A DNA stretch of 26,623 nucleotides from positions 1 through 26,623 of the forward strand of contig JBJHCE010000023.1 of the NCBI GenBank assembly GCA_050485865.1, written 5' to 3'. The position numbers were made by a program, and so were the translations under genes. The notes beneath the pieces are model-generated. The model saw only the letters and a program-made list of their open reading frames with translations, did not search any database and was not told where the DNA came from. Origin of the DNA: SKNW01 sp050485865. GTDB lineage: Bacteria; Gemmatimonadota; Gemmatimonadetes; Longimicrobiales; Gaopeijiaceae. The number at the start of each line of letters is the position of its first letter. The first letter of the stretch is position 1. This document shows, piece after piece, positions 1 through 6,506 of this stretch.

Positions 1-272
1 TAACGCCAATTCGACCGCCCTGGGCGCAAGCCCCGCGGGGCCGGGCCTTCGGGGATAGCCTGCCCACCATGCCCCCGAAACGGGGGGCAGCTTCGGTGTG
101 AGAATGCCCCGAGATCCATCGCGGCGCAAGCGCAGGCATGACGGCTCGGACCGCCGGCTTATCCTGCCACTGGCGCAGCCCAAGCTCGACGCTCGCTGAC
201 AGGCTTATGCAGCCTTCGGCCGTTGGAGGGGGGGGGAGACGCGGCCGTGCGCCTCCATGAGGGTAGAGGGCG
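1..272. other. Non-coding left flank with GC-rich palindromes
   Basis: No convincing coding region is visible here. The stretch contains a perfect 12-bp palindrome at 30-41 (GCCCCGCGGGGC). It also contains a strong hairpin at 70-89, made of TGCCCCCG and CGGGGGGCA around an AAA loop with one bulged G. Neither hairpin is followed by a T-run on either strand, so neither is a standard intrinsic terminator. The flank lies downstream of the integrase-like gene. No complete attC or attI core pair was found. Confidence 0.5.
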
Positions 273-893
273 TCAAAGCGAACCGAGAGGGCTCCGAACG
301 CCCCGTCCTCCCCGGTTGAGCATGTGCGTGTAGATCATGGTTGTCTGCACGCTCCGATGGCCCAGGAGTTCCTGGACGGTGCCGATGTCGTAGCCGTCTT
401 CAATGAGGTGGGTCGCGAAGGAATGGCGGAACGTGTGGCAGGTCGCCCGCCGGTTGACCCCCGCGGCCCTCACGGCCTCCCTCACGGCTCGATGAGAAGC
501 GGCCGGGAAGAGGGTGATCCGGTCCCGACTCCCCTTCCCCCTTCGCACGACGAGTTGCTGCCGCGCGTCGTCGAGGTCCTTCACACGAAGCTGGAGCGCC
601 TCGTTCAGCCTGAGGCCTCCTCCGTAGAGGAGAAGGACGACCGTTCGCGCCGGAGGGACCAGCCGCTCGAGCACCTCCCGGTAGAGAAGGACCAGCGCCG
701 CCCAGGCCTGCGCCTGGGTCGATGCGGAAACCTTCTCCTCAACCGCGAGGGCGGTCAGGAACGCGTTCACCTCGGCCGTACCCAGCTCGGCCGGGTGCCG
801 TATCCCATGGTGCCGAACGTACCAGCGCACCCAACCGATGCAGGCCCTCTCCGTGCGCGGGCTGAGGTGCCGAGCGCGGATGGCGGCCGTCAC
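273..893 (-). CDS. Shortened integron-type tyrosine recombinase
   Basis: The 206-residue product matches the integron-integrase (IntI) branch of tyrosine recombinases at both ends. The N-terminal SAM-like core-binding part (about 1-75) has the RHLSPRTERA and ASTQAQA signatures. The C-terminal part ends in the family tail NRGGRGVRSPL. The presumed catalytic residues are all present: R95, K120, H153, R156, H179 and nucleophile Y188. IntI proteins are usually about 320-340 residues. By comparison with the family, two in-frame segments are missing. One of about 30 residues lies after residue 76, before the LLLYGGGLRL motif. The other, about 70-80 residues after residue 130, should carry the IntI-specific insertion. 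The start is GTG at 893; the frame stays open upstream, so a slightly earlier start is possible. No cassette array is visible on the start-codon side, where tRNA-Ser and purH lie. It may be a decayed integrase or a working minimal recombinase. Confidence 0.85.
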   Translation of the reverse strand: MTAAIRARHLSPRTERACIGWVRWYVRHHGIRHPAELGTAEVNAFLTALAVEEKVSASTQAQAWAALVLLYREVLERLVPPARTVVLLLYGGGLRLNEALQLRVKDLDDARQQLVVRRGKGSRDRITLFPAASHRAVREAVRAAGVNRRATCHTFRHSFATHLIEDGYDIGTVQELLGHRSVQTTMIYTHMLNRGGRGVRSPLGSL

Positions 894-980
894 GATACGG
901 AGGGAGTGGGATGAGCTACGCTTCGCTCCGCAGATCCCTCACCCCCGTTCAGGCCCGGGGGCCTATCGGCCGTCTTGGTA

Positions 981-1063
<83 letters not shown>

Positions 1064-1099
1064 AACCCGCAGTCCTTTTCGGAACCTACCGGGAGCCGC

Positions 1100-2890
1100 T
1101 CAGTGCCGGAAGAGCCTCCGGCCGGTGAAGACCATGGCCATGTCGTGGGCGTCGGCGGCGGCGATCACCTCCTCGTCGCGCACCGACCCGCCGGGCTGGA
1201 TGATGGCCCGCACCCCGGCCTCGGCGGCGGCGTCCACCCCGTCGCGGAAGGGGAAGAAGGCGTCGGAGGCGAGGGCGCATCCGGCAAGATCGAGCCCCGC
1301 GTCCGCGGCCTTCGACACGGCGAGGCGCGAGCTGTCGACCCGGGACATCTGCCCCGCCCCGATCCCGAGGGTGGCCCCGTCCCGCGCCAGGAGAATTGCG
1401 TTCGACTTGACCCCCGCCACCGCGGCCCAGGCGAAGGCCAGGTCCCGGGCCTCGTCCGGGGTGGGGGCGCGCCGGGTCACCGTCTTCCAGTCCGCGTCCT
1501 CCACCCCGTAGAAGGGCGGCACCGGGGCCGACTGCGCGAGAATCCCGCCATGGATCCCCCGAAGGACCCGGGGCTCGGGCACCCGGCCATGGAGCGCGAG
1601 GAAGGGTGCCGCCCGGAAGGCGTCCGCGTCGGCATCGAGGCCGGCCACGTACGCATCCCATGCACCCTCCGGAAGGGGAAGGTCCGCCGGGTCGAAGGCC
1701 ACGGTCTCGGGAAAGCGGAGGATCCGGACGTTCTTCTTCCGCGTGAGGATCTCGAGGCCCTCGGCGGTGAAATCGGGGGCGGTGATGCACTCGACGAAGA
1801 GCTCCGAGAGGGCCTCCGCTGCCTCCCGGTCCACGGTGCGGTTCACCGCGATGATCGACCCGAAGGCGCTCACCGGGTCGGTGGCGAGCGCCTTCCGGTA
1901 GGCCTCCGCCACCGTCGCCCCCACCCCGAGGCCGCAGGGGGTCGTGTGCTTCACGATCGCCACCGCGGGCGCGGGCGAGAGCGCGAACGGGGCGAGCGCC
2001 AGGAGGGCGCCGTCCAGGTCCAGGAGGTTGTTGTAGGAAAGCTCCTTTCCGTGGAGCTGCTCGAGTGCGGCGATCCCTGCCGGGACGGAGGAGGGCCCTT
2101 CGGGGATGTAGAGCGCGGCCGCCTGGTCCGGGTTCTCGCCGTAGCGGAGCACGCTCCGGCGGGTCCAGGAGGCCGTGAGGCGCTCGGGGAGGAGGGGGTG
2201 GGCTGCGGTCTCGGCCGCTGCGGCGGGCTGGGTCCCCGCTTCGAGAAAGCGGGCCACCGCCTCGTCGTAGGACGAGATGTGGCGGAAGACCTTTGCGGCC
2301 AGCTCGCGCCGCAGGGGGGTGTCGTCGGGGGTGCCGTCCGGCGCCTTCCGGTCCGCCAGGGCGTCGAGCACCCGGGGGTAGTCGGCCGGGTCCACCACCA
2401 CGAAGACGTGGGCGTGGTTCTTGGCCGCGGCCCGGATCATCGTGGGCCCGCCGATGTCCACCTGCTCCATGGCATCGGCCACCGTCACCCCGCCCCGGGC
2501 CACCGTTTCCCGGAAGGGGTAGAGGTTCACCGCCACCACGTCGATGAGGGCGTAGCCGTGGTCGGCGAGGGCCTCGAGGTCGGAGGGGATGTCGCGCCGG
2601 GCCAGGAGAGGGCCGTGGATCGCGGGGTGGAGGGTCTTCACCCGGCCGTCCATGATCTCGGGGTGCCCCGTGACCTCCGACACCTTCGTGACCGGGAGCC
2701 CCGCCTCGGCAAGGACGCGGGCGGTCCCCCCGGTGGAGAGGAGCTCGAAGCCGTGCTCGTGGAGGGCCCGGGCGAAGGGCTCGAGCCCCGTCTTGTCGGA
2801 GACGCTCAGGAGGGCGCGGCGGGGGCGCTCGCCGGGGGCTTCGGCAGGTCGGTCGGCGGAGGTGTGGGCGGAACGGTCGCTCGGAGTCAT
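1100..2890 (-). CDS. purH: Bifunctional AICAR transformylase/IMP cyclohydrolase
   Basis: This enzyme carries out the last two steps of IMP synthesis: formylation of AICAR by 10-formyl-THF, then ring closure. The N-terminal MGS-like cyclohydrolase domain starts at about residue 28 with LLSVSDKTGL and contains LLSTGGTARVL, MDGRVKTLHP and the VNLYPF and DIGGPTMIRAAAKN motifs. The C-terminal transformylase domain contains KHTTPCG, the DPVSAFG segment and GQMSRVDSS. The product is 596 residues, longer than the typical 510-530. Part of the excess is a Ser/Pro/Arg-rich N-terminal extension of about 27 residues, and part is Ala-rich insertions. ATG at 2890 is preferred because it overlaps the purN stop by 4 nt (ATGA), indicating translational coupling. 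A larger open frame extends upstream but only runs through purN out of frame. Confidence 0.97.
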   Translation of the reverse strand: MTPSDRSAHTSADRPAEAPGERPRRALLSVSDKTGLEPFARALHEHGFELLSTGGTARVLAEAGLPVTKVSEVTGHPEIMDGRVKTLHPAIHGPLLARRDIPSDLEALADHGYALIDVVAVNLYPFRETVARGGVTVADAMEQVDIGGPTMIRAAAKNHAHVFVVVDPADYPRVLDALADRKAPDGTPDDTPLRRELAAKVFRHISSYDEAVARFLEAGTQPAAAAETAAHPLLPERLTASWTRRSVLRYGENPDQAAALYIPEGPSSVPAGIAALEQLHGKELSYNNLLDLDGALLALAPFALSPAPAVAIVKHTTPCGLGVGATVAEAYRKALATDPVSAFGSIIAVNRTVDREAAEALSELFVECITAPDFTAEGLEILTRKKNVRILRFPETVAFDPADLPLPEGAWDAYVAGLDADADAFRAAPFLALHGRVPEPRVLRGIHGGILAQSAPVPPFYGVEDADWKTVTRRAPTPDEARDLAFAWAAVAGVKSNAILLARDGATLGIGAGQMSRVDSSRLAVSKAADAGLDLAGCALASDAFFPFRDGVDAAAEAGVRAIIQPGGSVRDEEVIAAADAHDMAMVFTGRRLFRH

Positions 2891-3555
2891 GGAAAGCGGA
2901 GTCCGGAGGGGTGGAGGCTCGAGGCGGAGAGGGGGCCCGGGTCCTCGCCCCGGGCCACGGCGCGGGCGGCGTGGGCCACGACGGCAGGATAGAGACGGTG
3001 CTCCACCCGGAGGATGCGCGCCGCGAGGGCGGGTGCGTCGTCTTCGGGCTCCACCGGCACGGGCCACTGGGCCAGGATCGGGCCCTCGTCGAAGCGCTCG
3101 TCCACGAGGTGGACCGTGGCCCCGCTCACCCGCGCCCCGGAAGCGATCACCGCCTCGTGCACCCGACGCCCGTACATCCCCTTCCCCCCGAAGGCCGGAA
3201 GAAGGCTCGGGTGCACGTTCAGGATCCGGCTCCGCCACCGGGCCACCACGGCGGGGGGCACGAGCCTGAGGTACCCGGCGAGCACGATGAGCCCGATCCC
3301 CGCCTCCCCCAAGGTCGCGAGGAGTCGGGGGGCGTGGTCGTCGCCCGGGGGGACCACGGCGGCGGGAATCCCCCGGGCCCGGGCAACCTCCAGTGCGCCC
3401 GCCCCCTCCCGGTCGGAGAGGACGAGGGTCGGCGCCCACGAGGGGTCCGGGTCCGAGCTCCGGGCCTCCAGGAGGGCCGCCAGGTTCGACCCGGCACCCG
3501 AGGCGAGGACGGCGGTGGGAACCGGAGACGTGGCCGCGACCGGAGGCGGGCTCAC
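2887..3555 (-). CDS. purN: Phosphoribosylglycinamide formyltransferase
   Basis: This is the folate-dependent GAR transformylase of purine synthesis, 222 residues. The phosphate-binding ASGAGSN motif is at 18-24. The catalytic triad of the family is present as N113 and H115 (ILNVHPSLLP) and D156 (DERFDEGP), with H149 in the VHLV segment. A short Pro/Ala-rich N-terminal extension precedes the first beta strand. The gene is coupled on both sides: its GTG start overlaps the stop of the MBL hydrolase gene by 4 nt, and its stop overlaps the purH start by 4 nt. purN and purH therefore give two folate-dependent formyl-transfer steps in one transcript. Confidence 0.96.
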   Translation of the reverse strand: MSPPPVAATSPVPTAVLASGAGSNLAALLEARSSDPDPSWAPTLVLSDREGAGALEVARARGIPAAVVPPGDDHAPRLLATLGEAGIGLIVLAGYLRLVPPAVVARWRSRILNVHPSLLPAFGGKGMYGRRVHEAVIASGARVSGATVHLVDERFDEGPILAQWPVPVEPEDDAPALAARILRVEHRLYPAVVAHAARAVARGEDPGPLSASSLHPSGLRFP

Positions 3556-4235
3556 GACCGGAAGTCTCCCCGGATCGAGGCCAGGAAGGGGTTTCCGATC
3601 CGCTCCTCGCCCACCGTGGTCGGGGGGCCGTGGCCGGAAAGGAGGACGGTCCCGGCCGGGAGGGTCAGGACCTCGTCCCGGATCGAACGGAGGAGGGTCC
3701 CCATGTCGCCCCCGGGAAGGTCGGTGCGCCCGATGGAGCGCTGGAAGATCACGTCACCCACGAGGGCGAGCCCCTCGGCCTCGCACACGAGAATCACGTG
3801 CCCGGGGGCGTGGCCGGGGGTGAAGCGGACCTGGAACCGGGTGGAGCCGAGCACGAGCTCATCCCCGGGGGTGAGCTCCACGTCGGGCTCTGGAAGGGGG
3901 CCGGACAGGGGGATCCCGAAGGCCTCGGCCTGGTTCCGCGCCCGGTCGTAGAGGGGCCGGTCGGCGGGGTGGAGCGCCACGGGCACGTCGGGCCAGGCCT
4001 CCTTCAGCGCCGGAAGCCCCTCCACGTGGTCCAGGTGGGCGTGGGTGAGCCAGGCCGCCTCGAGGGTGAGCCCCTCGCGCGCCACGATGGAGAGGAGCGC
4101 CGGTGTCGCGGCGCCCGGGTCCACCACGACGGCGGCCCCGGAGCCCGGGTCGGACAGGAGAAAGGTGTTCTCCTGGAAGGCGCCTCCGGTGAAGAACCGG
4201 ACGCGAAGCCCGGCCCCGTCGTGCACCGTCGTCAT
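3552..4235 (-). CDS. MBL-fold metallo-hydrolase, glyoxalase II-like
   Basis: The 227-residue protein has the full metallo-beta-lactamase hydrolase metal set: HAHLDH at 65-70, GHAPGH further on, the GDVIFQRSIGRTDLPGGD segment supplying the bridging Asp, and a late GHGPPT histidine. GDxxFxxSIGRxDLPGGD is typical of the small YcbL-type glyoxalase II-like proteins, which lack the C-terminal glutathione-binding helices of GloB. Thioester or hydroxyacyl substrates are plausible but cannot be set from sequence. ATG at 4235 is chosen over the longer open frame because that frame runs back through the erpA-like gene. It lies 26 bp downstream of the Fe-S carrier gene and overlaps purN by 4 nt. Confidence 0.92.
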   Translation of the reverse strand: MTTVHDGAGLRVRFFTGGAFQENTFLLSDPGSGAAVVVDPGAATPALLSIVAREGLTLEAAWLTHAHLDHVEGLPALKEAWPDVPVALHPADRPLYDRARNQAEAFGIPLSGPLPEPDVELTPGDELVLGSTRFQVRFTPGHAPGHVILVCEAEGLALVGDVIFQRSIGRTDLPGGDMGTLLRSIRDEVLTLPAGTVLLSGHGPPTTVGEERIGNPFLASIRGDFRS

Positions 4236-4261
4236 GGCCGGGCCGGGCGAAAAGGGGGGCG

Positions 4262-4594
4262 TCAGATCGTGAAGGAGCTTCCGCACCCGCAGCCACCGGC
4301 GGCGGCGGGGTTCCGGAAGGTGAAGCCCGACCCCATCATCGTCGTGACGTAGTCGATCTCCACACCCTCCAGGTACTGGGCGCTGAAGGGATCCACGAAG
4401 ACGCGGATCCCCTGTGCAAGGTCGAGGACCTCGTCGTCGGCCTCGGGCGCGTCCTCGATGTTCAGCCCGTACTGGAACCCGGAACACCCTCCGGGGAGAA
4501 CGGCCACCCGGAGGCCGGCGCCGTCCTGCGCGCCATGCTCCTCCATGAAGCCGGTGACCTTGGAAAGAGCGGTCTCGCTCAGGTTGATCTGCAT
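4262..4594 (-). CDS. erpA: A-type iron-sulfur carrier (HesB/IscA/ErpA)
   Basis: The 110-residue protein has the size and layout of A-type Fe-S carriers, which deliver clusters to apo-proteins in the cytoplasm. The three conserved cysteines are present: C37 in GGCSGFQY, and C102 and C104 in the C-terminal GCGCGSS motif. The segment around VFVDPFSAQYLEG is also typical. The ErpA name is preferred because of the FRNP-GCGCGSSF tail, but IscA or SufA cannot be excluded. Upstream, AGGA lies about 7 nt before the ATG. The gene opens the run erpA-MBL-purN-purH and is separated from the phosphatase gene by 90 bp, where its promoter may lie. Confidence 0.92.
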   Translation of the reverse strand: MQINLSETALSKVTGFMEEHGAQDGAGLRVAVLPGGCSGFQYGLNIEDAPEADDEVLDLAQGIRVFVDPFSAQYLEGVEIDYVTTMMGSGFTFRNPAAAGGCGCGSSFTI

Positions 4595-4622
4595 CTGCGC
4601 TTCCTGCCTTCTGTAGCGGGTT

Positions 4623-4641
4623 CCCCGGCGGGGTGCCGGGG
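4623..4641. other. Hairpin in the gmhB-erpA intergenic region
   Basis: CCCCGG at 4623-4628 is complementary to CCGGGG at 4636-4641, with a 7-nt loop. It lies about 30 bp before the erpA-like start. No T-run follows on the minus strand, so it is not a convincing terminator. It could form a structure in the erpA leader. No other clear signal was seen in the 90-bp gap. Confidence 0.3.
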
Positions 4642-4684
4642 GCGTTCCACACCCGGGAAAACTACCCCGGAGGGCTCGAAAGGG

Positions 4685-5269
4685 TCAAGGCGAGGGCAAC
4701 CTGCCCCGGCGCGCCGACCCGGCCCCCGGATGCCCCTCCACGATGAAGCGGGAGGCGGCGTCGAGATCGGGGACCACCGGAAACCCCGGGGGCGCCCCCG
4801 GGGCCTCGTCGGAGCCATGACCGGTGCGCACGAGGAGCGCCCCCGCCATGCCGAGCTTCCGGGCGGGAAGGAGGTCCCGGACCTGGTCCCCCACGCACCA
4901 GGACCGGGCGAAGTCGATCTCCAGGGCCAGGGCGGCCGCGCGGTGCATGCCCACCCCGGGCTTCCGGCATTCGCATGGGCCCGAGACCGCCGGGTGGTGC
5001 GGGCAGAACTCCACGTGGTCCGGGCGCACCCCGACCCCGGCCAGGAGGGCGTCGATCCGGGCCGCCACCGTCCGGTATTCGGCCTCGGTGAAGAGCCCCC
5101 GGGCAAGCCCCGACTGGTTCGTCACCACGACCAGGAGGAATCCCGCGCTCCGGAACCGGTGGAGCGCCCGGTCCACCCCGTGCTCGAGCTCGACGGAGTC
5201 GGGGTCGAGGGGGTAGTCGGGCTCCCGGATCAGCGTGCCGTTCCGGTCGAGGAAGATGGCGGGGCGCAC
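4685..5269 (-). CDS. HAD phosphatase, GmhB/HisB-N type
   Basis: The 194-residue protein belongs to the HAD subfamily of D-glycero-D-manno-heptose-1,7-bisphosphate phosphatase and the HisB N-terminal domain. Visible motifs are FLDRNGT at 6-12 (nucleophile D8), VTNQSG with T50 and N51, K103 in ECRKPG, and GDQVRD with D128. Zinc ligands fit the GmhB pattern C89-x-H91 and C99-x-C101. Position 10 is Asn where the usual acid/base Asp (DxD) is found. GTG at 5269 is chosen because the fold begins immediately after it and the longer frame only adds Pro/Arg-rich residues overlapping the neighbouring gene. If it acts as GmhB it would serve ADP-heptose synthesis, but no other heptose gene is in the window. 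Confidence 0.85.
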   Translation of the reverse strand: MRPAIFLDRNGTLIREPDYPLDPDSVELEHGVDRALHRFRSAGFLLVVVTNQSGLARGLFTEAEYRTVAARIDALLAGVGVRPDHVEFCPHHPAVSGPCECRKPGVGMHRAAALALEIDFARSWCVGDQVRDLLPARKLGMAGALLVRTGHGSDEAPGAPPGFPVVPDLDAASRFIVEGHPGAGSARRGRLPSP

Positions 5270-5297
5270 GGCGGGTCCCGGGGGCGAGGGCGGGGGC

Positions 5298-6506
5298 TCA
5301 CCCCCCCGCGGCGGAGGGAGCGTCCGGGTTCGGGTCGCCCGGTCCGTCTGCCGGCCCGGGGGGCTCCGGGGTCTCGAAGGACACCTCCCCACCCCCGCCC
5401 GGGACCCCGTTCACGTTCTCCACCCGCTCCACCTCGACCCGGAGGGTGATCCCCGGGGGGAGGGGGCCGTCAAGCACGAGGACCAGGCGTCGGTCGGGAA
5501 GCGCCGGCCCCGACGGGTCCTCCGGTGCTCCGGCCGCGGCAGGCGGATCCGGATCGTCCGGATCATCGGCGGCGGCAGCGGCAGCAGCGACGGCGGCCGC
5601 CGCCTCCCGGAGCTCCCACTCCGCGTGGTGGAGCACCTCGACCACCCGGGGAAGCCCGTCGGCGGGGGCGCCGTCCTCGTCCAGGAGCCTGGCCAGCACC
5701 CCCGAGGGGTCCCACTCCGGCGCCAGGTAGTCGTCGAAGGTCACCTCCACCGCCAGGGAGTCGAGCGCCCGGGCCGATTCGGCGATCGCGGGGGTCGTGT
5801 CGGGCTCGAGGAGGGCGAGCTCGGTGAGCACCAGGGTGTCGGCCGGGGCCACCGAGACCCGGGTTTCGGCCCGGGGCTCGGGGTCGTCCAGCAACCGGTT
5901 CCGGTTCCGGTCGTCCCACGCCACGACCCGGTAGTCCCCGGGCGGGAGGTACCGGAAGGCGAAGACCCCGGTCGAGTCGCTCACCGCGGCGTACGCCGGA
6001 CCCTCGACCTCGGGGATCGCCTCCACCCGGGCCTGGGGGAAGTCGTCTCCGGTGATCCGGTCCACCACGAGCCCCGCCACCAGGGTGGGGTCGAAGTCGG
6101 GCCCGGTGGAGAAGAAGAGCTCCACCGGCCGGTCCATCCGGTTCTGGTACCGGTCCTGGAAGCGCGGAAGGAGGGTCACCCGGTACACCGCCGCACCCCG
6201 GAAGCCCCCCTCCATGGTCACCTCCACCCGGTTCCCCCGCTGCCGCACCTCCACCTCGCCGGTCCGGGGCGAGACCACCACCGCGTCCCGGAGGCTTCCG
6301 GTGGTGAGCCGCTCGGAAAGGGTCCGCTCGAAGTGAAAGGTGACCGCGCCCCCGAAGGGCTGGACCACCGCGAAGGTGTCGGGGCTCGTTCGCACCACGG
6401 AAAGAGGAAGCTCCGGCACCTCACCCCCGGTGGGGGCAATCGTCCGGGCGCACCCGCCCCCCGCGACCACGAGGGCGACGAGGGCGATGGCGGCGAGCGG
6501 CCTCAC
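5298..6506 (-). CDS. Ig-like domain lipoprotein
   Basis: The 402-residue product has an N-terminal hydrophobic signal ending in VVAGGGC, with candidate lipidated C19; the lipobox is a loose match. Residues of about 35-135 resemble a bacterial Ig-like (Big_5/SbsA-type) domain, with the PFGGAVTFHFERTL segment. A carboxypeptidase-regulatory-like fold follows, containing the DSTGVFAFRYLPPGDYRV pattern and an acidic DDRNRNRLLDD loop that resembles a calcium-binding turn. The C-terminal part contains alanine-rich and Asp/Pro-rich low complexity, then a second beta-rich piece ending in a Pro/Gly/Asp tail. The GTG start overlaps the valS stop by 4 nt (GTGA). An outer-membrane or surface location is likely. 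Function is unknown. Confidence 0.8.
   Translation of the reverse strand: MRPLAAIALVALVVAGGGCARTIAPTGGEVPELPLSVVRTSPDTFAVVQPFGGAVTFHFERTLSERLTTGSLRDAVVVSPRTGEVEVRQRGNRVEVTMEGGFRGAAVYRVTLLPRFQDRYQNRMDRPVELFFSTGPDFDPTLVAGLVVDRITGDDFPQARVEAIPEVEGPAYAAVSDSTGVFAFRYLPPGDYRVVAWDDRNRNRLLDDPEPRAETRVSVAPADTLVLTELALLEPDTTPAIAESARALDSLAVEVTFDDYLAPEWDPSGVLARLLDEDGAPADGLPRVVEVLHHAEWELREAAAAVAAAAAAADDPDDPDPPAAAGAPEDPSGPALPDRRLVLVLDGPLPPGITLRVEVERVENVNGVPGGGGEVSFETPEPPGPADGPGDPNPDAPSAAGG

Noticed and set aside
1..272. Possible attC site beginning with TAAC at the window edge
   Set aside because: No matching GTTRRRY partner core site lies within the normal 55-141 bp distance; GTTGGAG near 222 does not fit the consensus and is too far away.
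4236..4652. N-terminal extension of the MBL hydrolase frame
   Set aside because: It runs out of frame through the Fe-S carrier gene; the MBL fold begins at the ATG at 4235.
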